Assembly: GCA_026182355.1 (NCBI GenBank)
Contig: JAPFBL010000230.1
Coordinates: 1 to 64,000, forward strand
DNA: 64,000 bases
From: Hermatobates lingyangjiaoensis
Lineage: Eukaryota > Arthropoda > Insecta > Hemiptera > Hermatobatidae
Reading direction: 5' to 3'
Part shown: piece by piece, positions 50,091 to 59,970 of the stretch
How positions within the stretch are numbered: position 1 is the first letter of the stretch
Layout: every line of letters starts with the position of its first letter
Notes under the pieces: generated by a model
The model's database searches: none
What the model saw: only the letters and a program-made list of their open reading frames with translations
Told to the model about the DNA's origin: nothing
Position numbers and translations under genes: made by a program

Positions 50091-50575
50091 TGTTCTTTGC
50101 CAAGATATATCTCAGTGATTAAAAATAAGATTTAATGATCTCTGGTTTCTAATAACAATAAGAGTAAAAGATCATTAAAATAAACATCCAAAAGAAGACA
50201 GTGATGACGAAGATAAACTTGTTTATTCGAAGATATACTGTCTAGAGAACCCAGACGCAGGTTGTGTCGACTCCAAGCTGTGAATGCGCGCCCAGTCCTA
50301 TCTACAGCTCATGGGCAAGTAACGGGACGGTAGAGTCCGCCCGCTACGCTATCTCGCCTTCCCACTCGTCTTCATATCATAGTCGCTTATTTCCATACCA
50401 AAAACAACGAAAAAACTACACCAAAAATACTAGCCAAGAATACTTCATAAATAACATTGTTATGTCTAGCAAGTCGTGAATATACATCCCCTCCTGATAT
50501 CGACGGTTGTATAAATATTCAAATGAGTTATAATCGATGATTTTCTCTTCTTCTTCTGCTCAATTTATATATTGT
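50091..50575. other. unidentified segment with GC-rich patch
   Basis: 50255-50380 is GC-rich (GCCCGCTACGCTATCTCGCC) without a recognised family. Confidence 0.45.
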
Positions 50576-50609
50576 ATGATCAAACCACAATATCTTTTTA
50601 TACATACAA

Positions 50610-50795
50610 TATGTATATATATATATATATATATTTCACTTAAAAAACGAAAAAAACGATCCAAACTGGAATCGTTTCCGGTGTGCTTGGTCGCCCATTC
50701 TATTTTCTCCTGAAGACGGATCATCCGAAAATTTGAGTTTGTAAGTGTGTCTCTTTCTCTGTATGTTGCTTTTCTTCGTTTTTCAGCTGATATAT
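50610..50795 (+). mobile_element. Penelope 3' end, ribozyme family J
   Basis: Lies between (TA)n tracts; the ends AAAAAACGAAAAAAACGATCC and TTCTTCGTTTTTCAGC form a short inverted pair. Confidence 0.65.
50710..50734 (+). ncRNA. hammerhead-like ribozyme, family J
   Basis: CTGAAGA, extra C, stem II GGAT/ATCC, GAA, AATT, T at 17, stem I CTC/GAG. Confidence 0.7.
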
Positions 50796-50814
50796 ATATA
50801 TATATATATATATT

Positions 50815-51243
50815 GATAAAGGTATGGACAATGGAATAGAAACAAAACTAAAGTTCATCGGGACTCAGTCAGTTCTTCAGGTTCAAATTAAACACCTAAT
50901 GCTAACGTTTTTATTTTTATTTACAACCTTTTTCAGAGGCCTACAAAAACAGAGGAAATAAAGAAATAATTCAATCATTCAAAAATCAAACATACATAAA
51001 AAGTGCAATTAGTTGCACTAATATTGTCTAAATCGAAATTTAGACAATAGGTTAGTGAGAAAACTTACAGAAGTATAAATTTTGAAACAGAAAAACTAAG
51101 TAGTACAATACAAATTACATTACAAATGTAGTTTTAAATAAAGACCGAAACCTTGGCAATGAGAGTTTAATTTGAACATTAAGAACTGACAGAGTCCCAA
51201 CAAACTTTAGTTTGTTTCTATTGCATGGTCGATACTTTTATCA
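50815..51243. mobile_element. snap-back pair of Penelope 3' ends, family G
   Basis: Inverted ends (TTGATAAAGGTATGGACAATG...GGACTCAGTCAGTTCTTCAG and complement) with diverged interiors. The stem I/III motif GAAAC(G/C)TTGGCAATGAGAG is recognisable, but the CTGANGA box is mutated (CTGAAAA or CTATGAA). Confidence 0.7.
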
Positions 51244-51674
51244 ATATATATTGGTGTATTTAGAAAGCAGTCCTTCATTTATGCATATTCGATTAAATAT
51301 TACGCCATATTTATGATTAATTAGTTTCCTCGTGTACTTTTCAAGGGACCGGAATAATCTTCTTGCGTCTTCGTTTAAATTGTACAGAACATTCCCAATG
51401 GTTCCATTGTCTTGAAACCTTCTATTTCCACTAATTTCACTACTTTCACTATTGAAACATGTAGATAGTAGTAGTAGTAGTAGTAATAGTTATAGTACTA
51501 GTAGTGACAATAGTAAAAGTAGTGAAATTAGTGGAAATAGAAGATTTTTAGATAATGGAACCATTGAAAATGTTTTGTACAATTTAAACGAAGATGCAAG
51601 AAGATTATTCCGGCCCCTTAAAAAGTACACGAGAAAACTAATTAATCATAACTATTGCGTAATATTTAATCGAA

Positions 51675-51685
<11 letters not shown>
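51244..51685. mobile_element. snap-back of a Penelope ORF start
   Basis: Arms of about 190 bases. The plus-strand arm (51452 onward) encodes a serine-rich stretch, NGTIENVLYNLNEDARRLF, RPLKKYTRKLINHNYCVIF, NRTY and then (TA)n. The minus arm extends to INEGLLSKYTNI. An (AGT)n-like run (51466-51490) adds the poly-serine. Confidence 0.75.

Positions 51686-51708
<23 letters not shown>
51686..51708. repeat. (TA)n microsatellite
   Basis: Separates two Penelope fragments. Confidence 0.9.
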
Positions 51709-51709
<1 letters not shown>

Positions 51710-51712
<3 letters not shown>

Positions 51713-51830
51713 CACAGGAAAGAGAAAACACAAATAAAGACACACACAAAAGACTCACAACGATATTTCGACAGTCGTCGTCATCGGGTAGAAGTAGTCC
51801 CTTTGAGTAGCTGAAGCTAACTCCAATATA
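51710..51830 (-). mobile_element. Penelope-type 3' end, single arm
   Basis: Between (TA)n tracts; carries the core at 51762-51787. Confidence 0.6.
51762..51787 (-). ncRNA. hammerhead-like ribozyme, ATAT type
   Basis: CCGATGA (U4 to C), extra C, stem II GAC/GTC, GAA, ATAT, C at 17, stem I AC/GT. Confidence 0.55.
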
Positions 51831-51844
51831 TATATATATATATA

Positions 51845-52197
51845 TATTGATAAAAGCATCGACCGTGGAACAGAAACAAAACCACAGTTTATCGGGACTC
51901 AGTCAGTTCTTTAGGTTCAAATTAAACTCTCATTGCCAACGTTTCGGTCTTTATTTAAAACTTCAGAGTTCATTTAAGAGTTGAGTGTCGCGTGTTGATT
52001 CAGACTACAGTTGTTGTTAAAAATCCACATACTATTTTTCTTTGTAAAATAATTTGTAATGTAATACTTAGTTTTTCTGTTTTAAAATTTATACTTCTGC
52101 CTATGAAAAAGGTTTTAAATAAAGACCGACACGTTGGCAATTAGAGTTTAATTTGAACCTGAAGAACTGACCGAGTCCCGATAAACTGTGGTTTTAT
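51845..52197. mobile_element. snap-back pair of Penelope 3' ends, family G
   Basis: Inverted ends as at 50815; the interior includes GCCTATGAAAAAGG...ACGTTGGCAATTAGAG. Confidence 0.7.
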
Positions 52198-52199
52198 AT

Positions 52200-52365
52200 A
52201 TATACCATGATAAACGAAAAACGGTCCGGCAGGACAAATAACAATTAAAATAAGCAGTGACACATAAACAGAAACACAACAAAGACTCACTTTTCAATAT
52301 TTCGACCGCCATTACGGTCGAAATATTGAAAAGTGAGTCTTTGTTGTGTTTCTGTTTATGTGTCA

Positions 52366-52372
<7 letters not shown>
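52200..52372. mobile_element. snap-back pair of Penelope 3' ends, family B, turning inside stem II
   Basis: The two arms meet within the stem II hairpin itself (GACCGCCATTACGGTC at 52305-52320), so the CTGANGA boxes are lost and both sides carry GAAATATT. Confidence 0.75.

Positions 52373-52417
<45 letters not shown>
52370..52417. repeat. (TA)n microsatellite
   Basis: One of the longest TA runs in the window. Confidence 0.95.
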
Positions 52418-52419
<2 letters not shown>

Positions 52420-52456
52420 ATGATCAAACCACAATAAGAAATGGGAAAACAAGACT

Positions 52457-52491
52457 AAGATCTTTCAACCGTAATAAGCGGTCTTCGTCAG
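52457..52491 (-). ncRNA. hammerhead-like ribozyme, family A
   Basis: All elements intact; stem II loop is CTTATTA. Confidence 0.75.
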
Positions 52492-52524
52492 AGTCAAAAA
52501 CCCAAGTCAGTTGGGTTTTTGACT

Positions 52525-52559
52525 CTGACGAAGACCGCTTATTACGGTTGAAAGATCTT
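52525..52559 (+). ncRNA. hammerhead-like ribozyme, family A
   Basis: Inverted twin of 52457-52491. Confidence 0.75.
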
Positions 52560-52724
52560 AGTCTTGTTTTCCCATTTCTTATTGTGGTTTGATCATTGAA
52601 TGTTATTTCACGTGTTTATGTGAAATCTTTATATATATATATATAAATATAAATATAAATATATGTGAGTGTGAGTGTGTGTGTGTCAATTGAGGATTAT
52701 AGAGTTTGAATGAATATCAAAGTA

Positions 52725-53240
52725 AATAGGTTTAACCGGTTTGAAAGCTGTTTGTCGAAGTGCCGGGAGTGAGGGGGTGGTGTGAGTGATTTTCACTGGG
52801 GACTGGAGCAGTGGGTGACTGAATGCAAGCTCATCAGAGAAAGGGGAAGGGGGCCAGTCAACAATGGGTAAACCGGTAGTCAGAGGTGACCTTTTGGTTT
52901 AATTCAGCCAGGTCTAACGCAATTTAGCTGTATGGGTACCATTTCAATGGGTCTAATAATTTATTAACTGATTGATGGACAACTAACATGACAAATAAAT
53001 ATATATGCCAAAATACCTGATAGTGGTCAACCTGACTATAATAAATTTATAGAAAATAAATAAAAGTTCTAACCGTTTGAACTTTTAGAATACCGAGTGG
53101 GGTGGTCGATATTTACGAGCGACTGAGCGGTACTGAATGCAAGCTCCAGGAGGGCCTTCACAATGGTAACGTAGTCAGAGGTGACCTTTTGTTATTAATT
53201 CAGCCAGTCTATTAGCAATTTACTGTATGGGATTCAACAA
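52725..53240. repeat. two diverged direct copies of a G-rich segment
   Basis: 52725-52950 and 53065-53240 share TGAATGCAAGCTC, GTAGTCAGAGGTGACCTTTT, AATTCAGCCAG and ACTGTATGGG-type words in the same order. The second copy has many deletions. Function unknown. Confidence 0.65.
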
Positions 53241-53464
53241 AAAAAAAAAACTGAATTGTAAAGTTGCCACGCAATAAATTAATGCCTATCCTAAATATGG
53301 TAACTGCTTCTTATGAAAACTAAATTTTGAATGAAACAAGTGTATTTAAATGCTCCGAAAGTAGGCATTTATCGGTTCCATGAATCAATGTCCCTTCTTC
53401 TATTAGTAAATTATGACGATTTATTGAAAATATTAATGAAGTTTTTTTCTATTTGTATTAGATA

Positions 53465-54010
53465 TATATATATAAACAAAATTAAGGTTTATCAGGAGTT
53501 GGTCAGTTCTTCAGATTTAAATTAAACTCTCATTGCCAACGTTTCGGTTTTTATTTAAAACCATTTTCATAGGCAGAAGTAAAAAAATTGGAAATATAAA
53601 AACAAGTATTACATTAGAAATTATTTTACAAAGAAAAATAGCCTGTGGATTTCAACAACTGTCTAGTATGAATGAACACGTGACACAGAACAAAAAACAA
53701 ACAAGTCAACCATTTCACCAGACAAAACAAAAAGTCACTGAAATAATTTTGCTTCGAAAAACAATGTTTAAAGGTCACTTCTATAATTAACGGATATATA
53801 TATGTATAACATTTCTAATATATAACATTTCCAGAGGTTTTGAATGATTGAATTATTTCTTATATGTCCTCTTTTTTGTAAGGCCTATGAAAAACATTAA
53901 ATAAGAATCGAAACGTGGGCAATGAGAGTTTAATTTAACCTGAAGAACTGACCAAGTCCTGATAAACTTTAATTCTCTTTCTATTTTACGGTCCATACTT
54001 TTATCAATAC
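53465..54010. mobile_element. snap-back pair of Penelope 3' ends, family G, long interior
   Basis: Same inverted ends as 50815 and 51845; the 300-base interior includes a plus-strand open stretch (53533-53790) without recognisable domain. Confidence 0.65.
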
Positions 54011-54019
54011 ATATATTAA

Positions 54020-54163
54020 TGTCAAAATTTGGATTTTTGACTCTTACGAAACCGCTTGTTGTGGTTGAAAGATCTTCGTCTTTTTTTTTTTCATTGCATA
54101 TTGTGATTGCATATTGTGGTTTGATGATTGATTGTTATTTCACGTCTTTATGTGAAATCATGT

Positions 54164-54168
<5 letters not shown>
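54020..54168 (+). mobile_element. Penelope 3' end, ribozyme family A, decayed
   Basis: Ends in TTTCACGTC...GTGAAA, the terminal hairpin, followed by (TA)n. Confidence 0.7.
54043..54076 (+). ncRNA. hammerhead-like ribozyme, family A (decayed)
   Basis: CTTACGA replaces CTGACGA; stem III AGATCT retained. Confidence 0.45.
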
Positions 54169-54189
<21 letters not shown>

Positions 54190-54198
<9 letters not shown>

Positions 54199-54350
54199 TT
54201 AAAATAAACTGTGAAACATATGTCGACCGTAATGGCGGTCGAAATATTGAAAAGTGAGTCTTTGTTATGTTTCAGTCTATAGTCACAATTTATTTTAACT
54301 GTTATCCGTCCTGCCAGACCATTTTTCGTTTATGATGGTATGTATATACA
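54190..54350. mobile_element. Penelope 3' end, family B, turning inside stem II
   Basis: A short left arm, GACCGTAATGGCGGTC as the turn, right arm to the GTCCTGCCAGACC tail. Confidence 0.65.
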
Positions 54351-54354
54351 CAAT

Positions 54355-54700
54355 ATATACTGATTCGTTTTCTTGGCCTAATTTTCATGTAATATAATTT
54401 AATTTATTTTAATTTTTGAAGGTTGAAGTTTGAATTCAAATATTCTCCCCAACATTTCGACATATACGTATGTCATCTTCAGGGCTCAGAAATAAGTTCT
54501 TTTTCACATTTATTCTTAAACTGCAATATACATGGTTTATAAATCCGCTAAATAAATCATGTTAACGCGTTAAGGAATGAAAGTTGAGAAAAACGAACAG
54601 ATGTTTCTGAGCCGTGAGATGACATAAATATATGTTCGAAACGTCGTATGGAGAAGTTAGTTTCCCATTTTATTGGCCTCAACTCAACAAAAATTATATA
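54355..54700. mobile_element. snap-back pair of Penelope 3' ends, ribozyme family E, copy 1
   Basis: Minus-strand core at 54451-54482 and a decayed plus-strand core ending GAAACGTC at 54645. The right edge AACTCAACAAAAATTATATA abuts (TA)n. Confidence 0.7.
54451..54482 (-). ncRNA. hammerhead-like ribozyme, family E
   Basis: CTGAAGA, extra T, stem II GACATA/TATGTC, GAA; stem III is ATGT rather than ACGT, so partly broken. Confidence 0.55.
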
Positions 54701-54719
54701 TATATATATATATATATAA

Positions 54720-55092
54720 TTACTAAAATTTTAACTGAATTCAGTGTTTCGTCAATGACCTAGTTTTCATGTTAATATAATATTATTTCTGTTTTTTTAT
54801 TTAGCGTTGTTTATTAGTCTTGTGATTCAAACTACTTCTCTCACCAACATTTTGACATATACGTATGTCATCTTCAGGGCTCAGAAGTAAGTTCTTTTTC
54901 AACATTTATTCCTTAACTACATTACATGGTTTATAAATCCGGGCTAAATATAAATCATGTAACGCAGTTAAGGCATGAAAGTTGAAAAAAGAACAGACTT
55001 CTGAGCCGTGAAGATGATATAAATATATGTCGAAACGTCGTATGGGAAAAGTAGTTTCAATTATAAGGCCTCAACTCTCAACAAAAAAAAAA
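54720..55092. mobile_element. snap-back pair of Penelope 3' ends, ribozyme family E, copy 2
   Basis: Direct repeat of the preceding element (shared CATATACGTATGTCATCTTC and ACATGGTTTATAAATCCG), showing duplication after the snap-back formed or two parallel insertions. Confidence 0.7.
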
Positions 55093-55117
55093 TATATATT
55101 TATATATATATATTACT

Positions 55118-55170
55118 AAAATCTTTCAACGAAAACATGTGGTCTTCGTCAGAGTAACACTCAAACTGAT
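55118..55170 (-). mobile_element. Penelope 3' end stub, family A
   Basis: AAAATCTTTCAACGAAAACATGTGGTCTTCGTCAGAGT, strongly decayed. Confidence 0.5.
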
Positions 55171-55758
55171 TGTTGAAAAATATTATTTCTGGATTTCTGT
55201 CTGATGTTTAGCCGTTGCTTTTTATTTCATGTTTTATGAAATTTGGTTATATGCATACTCCGACCAAGAAAAAACGATCTAAAACCGAGAACAGAAGTCT
55301 AATATAAACTGGATCAAGCACATAAATGAAAAACATATTAATGTAGATATATGCTATAACTGAATGTAGACTTTTACATAGTATTCACTGCAGTAATTTA
55401 CTTTTTATAACTTTATTTATCTCTAATATCCTTTTAACATATTAAAAGGATATTAGTGGGTCTTTTAATTTCAAATGAACTAACTAAAAGCTACTCATAA
55501 TTTTACTAAACAAACAAATTAATGTTTAATAATAAAATTTATTGAATGAAGTTGATAACCTTTGATTGAATTTTGTTAAAAATTGTCTAAGTTAATAATG
55601 AAAACAAATCCAGCATTAAAGCAGGCTGCCATTAATTTGAGTTTCACGTTTTTTTGGGTTATATTGGTCTTATAATGGTAAAAAATGAGTGTTTTTTTAT
55701 AATAATAATTATAACTGGATGGTAAATGGAAAATGTTAGTTTTCCAGGGTTAACAGTT
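55171..55758. other. AT-rich spacer
   Basis: A perfect palindrome of ATCCTTTTAACATATTAAAAGGAT lies at 55429-55452. Otherwise nothing. Confidence 0.5.
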
Positions 55759-55762
55759 AATA

Positions 55763-56690
55763 CCCCCCCCGACGTGCCTTCACCTTGTCGTGGTGGGGGG
55801 GCTTAACATGCCTAAATAATGGCTTGAACTAAGAAAGGCACAACCTGGGCGGGGTGCTTGCCTGGTCTGTCGTCCGGGGGTAGCAAGTCTGCCTGTCTGT
55901 GCGCTGGTCAGGGGCCGTCTGCCCTTGTAGGTAAAAGGTACCATTCGCTGTGGGCACAACAGTGGCTTTAGCTGCTACCTTAGGGTCCCTGGCCGTGGGC
56001 TGATGTCCGCTGGTGGTACTCAGTCGTCGCTGGTCTCGGGTGAGTCTTTTCTTCTTCCGGCTTTGTTCTTGTCTTTTTTAAGACTTTTTTCTACCCCGGC
56101 GAAACTATCAGTCTGTTAGAGACTCCTGATCACATGTATTCGGGTGGGACTGTTGTGGTTGGTTTGTGGTGGGCATGGGTCTGACCAGCCTGTCGCGGCG
56201 TGTTACCGTCGGAATGTTTCTTCTTCCTTCTCTGTGTCTCTTCTCTCGTAATCTCTGAATCCTTCCCTTACTTACCTATTCTTTGATATCCCTCACTCTT
56301 TATTAACTGTTACCCTTGTATTTTCCCCCTGTAATCCTTGATGATTCCTTTCATCAAGTAACCAACAGTCTCTCTAGAGATTAAATGGCATATGATTTAT
56401 TCAGACGTGGCTAGCTGTGGCTGGTTTGTGGCGAGCAAGAGTCTGCCCAGCCTGTCGCGGCGTGTTACCGTCTGGATGCTTCTCTTACTTTCTCTCAGTA
56501 CCTTCCCTTGTTACCTCTGACTCTTTCCCTAAGTTACCTAATCTTTGCTATCTCTCAACTCGCTATTAACTGTAACCCTTGTATTTTCCCTTTTCATTTT
56601 TTCCCCTGTAATCCTTGATGATCCCTTTCATCAAGTAACCCTGAGTCTTTTAGAGTCTAACTGGCATGAGCTTGAAAGCTTTCGTTGATG
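55763..56690 (+). mobile_element. LINE-like 5' region, GC-rich, with duplicated monomer
   Basis: Opens with a C8...G7 hairpin around CACCTTGTCGTGG, a conserved word I associate with 5' ends of arthropod non-LTR elements (recall, not verified). After about 390 bp of GC-rich sequence two diverged direct monomers of about 255 bp follow (56155-56405 and 56410-56665), each with CCAGCCTGTCGCGGCGTGTTACC and CTTGATGAT.CCTTTCATCAAG. The latter is itself a hairpin (TTGATGA...TCATCAA). No ORF follows, so the copy is truncated. Confidence 0.55.
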
Positions 56691-57240
56691 TAGGTCGTGG
56701 AAGCCCGCCTCCTCGAGGTCCACATTGGGCACTTCACGAGGACCGTTTCGTCCTGTATCTTTCGTGAGAGGACGGTTAGTTCTCGTGACGTGGCGAAAGG
56801 GTTCCACGTTAAAACATCAACCTTTCTCCTTTATCATGTAAAGGCCGAGAGGTTAGGGGATAATTTTAATTGTTGTTTCTTGTTATTAAGGCACGGAAAC
56901 AGATTCTTATATGACCCAAGCTTTTGATATAGTATTCTTAACATGATTCAAGATATATACACAATAAGTATATTTTGCAAAATAAAAATCATTTAAAATT
57001 AAAGAAAAAGCATTTATTTTATCATATTAATAAATAAAACATCAATTCAAGTTAGATATACAATGAAATATATTTAAAACAAACAAAACTTGTAAATTGA
57101 AATATTAAATTTAATTACCTAACATAAAATAACATTAATGAAAGGAACGTGTTTTTATAATATTACCTTAGAACATTCGTATTTTATCCGACAGTTGTGT
57201 TCAAGTTTGTTTCTAAAATTATTCATTTTTAACCTTTAAT
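56690..57240 (+). repeat. dispersed repeat related to 49270-49700 and to the 177-bp insert
   Basis: The first part matches the 47132-47308 insertion (CCCGCCTCCTCGAGGTCCAC), the second part matches the minus strand of 49270-49690. Together they outline a longer element whose complete form is not in the window. Confidence 0.65.
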
Positions 57241-57254
57241 GTAGTAGTTCACTA

Positions 57255-57760
57255 TATATTTGTTACATTCATTTATAATACATTTGCCCTACTGACATCA
57301 GCAAGCACACAAGCCTCTGGGCTACTCTGGCTCCATGCCTTTATTTTATTACCAGTATTTATATTTCGCAAATTAAATTAAATTTAAATTTTAAATTAAA
57401 TTTCTTTTTTGTTACATTTATATATAATACATTTTTACTATTATCATCGGGGAGCACGCAAGCTACTGGCTACCCTGGATCCATGCCTTATTTATTACCA
57501 TTGTTTATATTACTCAAATTTTAAATTCAAAACATTTTTTTGTTACATTTATTTTTAATATATTTTTGCTACTGTCATCGGCGAGCACGCAAGCCAGTGG
57601 GCTACCATGGCTCCATGTATTTAGTTTATTACCAGTGCTTATATTACGAAAATTTTAAATTAAAAAAAATTTTTTTTTACATTTATATATAATACATTTA
57701 CACTACTGCCACCGGTGAGCACGCAAGACACTTGCTACTCTGGCTCCAATTTTGGGAATA
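57255..57760. repeat. tandem repeat, four diverged units of about 130-150 bp
   Basis: The word GAGCACGCAAGCC..TGGCTAC.CTGGCTCCATG recurs at 57302, 57453, 57583 and 57718, each followed by a TTTAAATTAAA-type AT-rich half. Confidence 0.85.
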
Positions 57761-58222
57761 TAGTGATAATTTTCTTTTATTAACATTATTCAGATAATAA
57801 ATAATATATATTTAATTTCAGGTCTCTATCCCCACGGAAAAATGAGTGAACAGACAAACAAACAAACTCACGAGCTTTATACATAGATATGTGGAATCAT
57901 TACTGATGCCCATCGTAGGAAGATTGGATTTCTTGTGCGAGAATATGCAAACACATCCGTCTTCTTAAAGGTAATGCCACTTTTTTGTTTTTTTATCTAC
58001 TTAATTTCTGTAGCAATAAATGTAACTAAATTTTTATTTTAGTTCCTAGGGATCGCAAAAAAATTATGAAATGAAAAGTGGGTCGTGATGAAAAATAGTT
58101 TGTAGAGCACTTCTCTAAGACACAATCCAATTCTTCATCTCCTTACCTAGACGGCTTTATATTGAATATTTTAGAATGGCTATAAATCACGATTTTATTA
58201 GTGAAAATCTCCATGGAATAGG
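57761..58222. other. AT-rich spacer
   Basis: Nothing recognisable. Confidence 0.5.
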
Positions 58223-58354
58223 AATTCCTATGACAATTCAGCTTGTATCTTATGCGGAAATGCCTGAATGAATGGAGTACATCTTCAAGACTGTGATGCC
58301 CTCAAGAATTTTAGAGTGGAAATGCAGACAACTCACTCAATAATAGTAGGGTGA
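58223..58354 (+). pseudogene. retroelement zinc-knuckle remnant
   Basis: The frame reads NSYDNSACILCGNA, a TGA, then MNGVHLQDCDALKNFRVEMQ and ends at a TGA. CxxCG followed by an acidic/hydrophobic stretch with H....C (here VHLQDCDAL) is the C-terminal CCHC finger that follows the polymerase in many LINEs. Only 44 codons with an internal stop remain, so the assignment is tentative. Confidence 0.4.
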
Positions 58355-59222
58355 ATAATAACAATCGTGAAGCCAGTAAATTCTGTCACTGGGTTAATTT
58401 ATATTGGGCAGCTCATCGTCTAATAGCCGATAGCCAAAAAGATTTTGGCATTATTTAAAAAAAAAAAAAAAGTATACTTCTCAATATTTCAAATACTTCT
58501 TCCGACAATGACCAAAAAAACACATGTGTAGAGATGTGAATTGCATTAACAAATTTATAGCAAAGTAATAATTAAATCTGCAATATACAAGGTCTTCTTA
58601 AACACGAAGTCTACAAGGGTATTGTTTCCTTTTTGTAAAGAAAAATTCACGATCGACAATATTTGATAAGGCGTTTTTTTAAAAAAGAAAAATGACGGTT
58701 TCTTCTTGTAAAAATGCAAATGAGTTTTGATTAAACAAAGTGACAGTTATAGCACGCCAACACGACAAGCTATGGGTCAAGTAAATAGGTCAGCTGCTTT
58801 GCACAAACCATGTTTTACTTTTAAGCGCAAAGCACAAGTCGTACTCGACGTCTAATAAGTCACTTGTGTTTATAAATAAGTAGCACTTATGAAGGTCATC
58901 AGGTATGCATGCATCAGAGGTTACCTTCGCTTCACAGGTCTAATATAGAACGGCTGCATGGTGGGAGATTAAAACTCATCCTTTTCATTTTATAGTTCTG
59001 TTCATCTAAATACATCGTGTTAACTCTGATCAGTAACGTTATTCTTGTATTATTGTTTGCGTTGCTGGTAACTTGGGTATAAAATATTCATTCATTAGAA
59101 TAGAGCCATCAAGTAATTGATGCCTTTTTTATATACTCGTATATATGTGACACACGTGTCACGTGTTTATTCAAACTAGACAGTTGTTGTCGAAATTTAC
59201 AAATGGTTTTCTTGATATAATA
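58355..59222. other. intergenic DNA
   Basis: Nothing recognisable. Confidence 0.5.
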
Positions 59223-59225
59223 TAT

Positions 59226-59445
59226 ATATGATTAAACCACAATATCAAATGGGGAAAAAAGACTAAGATCTTTCAACCGTACGAAGCGATTTTTAACCTG
59301 GTCAGTTGGGTTTTTGACTCTGACGAACACCACTTGTTACGGTTGAAACATCTTAGTCTTTTTTTCTCCATTTCATATTGTGGTTTGATCATTGATTGTT
59401 ATTGAAACGTTATTTCACGTTTATTGTGAAATCTTGTTATATATA
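59226..59445. mobile_element. snap-back of Penelope 3' ends, ribozyme family A, decayed left arm
   Basis: The left arm is truncated and mutated at the ribozyme; the right arm reaches the terminal hairpin, with an internal duplication of TGTTATT. Confidence 0.7.
59320..59354 (+). ncRNA. hammerhead-like ribozyme, family A (stem III mutated)
   Basis: CTGACGA, extra A; stem III reads ACATCT instead of AGATCT. Confidence 0.5.
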
Positions 59446-59589
59446 TATAGTCCGGTGGAATCACCATTTTCGTACTATTATATATATATTCTCAAAAAAT
59501 TGTTCTTGACCTGTTCTATTCTACTGTATGTGGTAGGTTTGGTTTTTGAGGGCTAGGTCATATAAAAGAAAATAAACTCCTTCATAGCC

Positions 59590-59621
59590 AACGTTTCGAT
59601 GTATTTGTACATCATCTTCAA
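59590..59621 (-). ncRNA. hammerhead-like ribozyme, family H (C3 mutated)
   Basis: TTGAAGA, extra T, stem II GATGTA/TACATC, GAA, ACGT, T at 17, stem I AGCC/GGCT. Confidence 0.6.
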
Positions 59622-59830
59622 GGCTTGGAAAGTGTGCTAATGGTTATTTAAGTTACATGAGAATTATTTGGTTATAGGCTCGAAAAACACTATTTTGTTA
59701 TAGTCATCTATCATGTTCACCCTCCTTGTTTGTTAAAATGATAAATGCATATAACAAAGTAGTGTTTTTCGTGCCTATAACCAAATAATTCTCATGTAAC
59801 TTAAATAACCATTAGCACACTTTCCAAGCC

Positions 59831-59862
59831 CTGAAGATGATGTACAAATACATCGAAACGTT
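59831..59862 (+). ncRNA. hammerhead-like ribozyme, family H
   Basis: CTGAAGA, extra T, 6-bp stem II GATGTA/TACATC, GAA, ACGT, T at 17, stem I GCC/GGC. All three stems form. Confidence 0.8.
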
Positions 59863-59926
59863 GGCCTAGGAAGGATTTTATTTTCCTTTATATGACCTAG
59901 CCCTCAAAAGCAAAACCTACCATATG

Positions 59927-59934
<8 letters not shown>

Positions 59935-59968
<34 letters not shown>
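59935..59968. repeat. (TA)n microsatellite
   Basis: Right boundary of the family H fold-back. Confidence 0.95.

Positions 59969-59970
<2 letters not shown>

Larger units (their letters stand above)
52418..52633. mobile_element. snap-back pair of Penelope 3' ends, ribozyme family A
   Basis: Near-identical arms meet at CCCAAGTCAGTTGGG; the right arm runs to the terminal hairpin and (TA)n. Confidence 0.85.
59490..59940. mobile_element. snap-back pair of Penelope 3' ends, ribozyme family H
   Basis: Arms of about 190 bases (TATGTGGTAGGTTTGGTTTT and complement outward; AGTGTGCTAATGG inward) meet near 59720, with (TA)n on the right. Confidence 0.8.

Noticed and set aside
52257..52592. 111-codon frame with a long YI tract
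   Set aside because: Translation of (TA)n plus ribozyme-containing non-coding ends.
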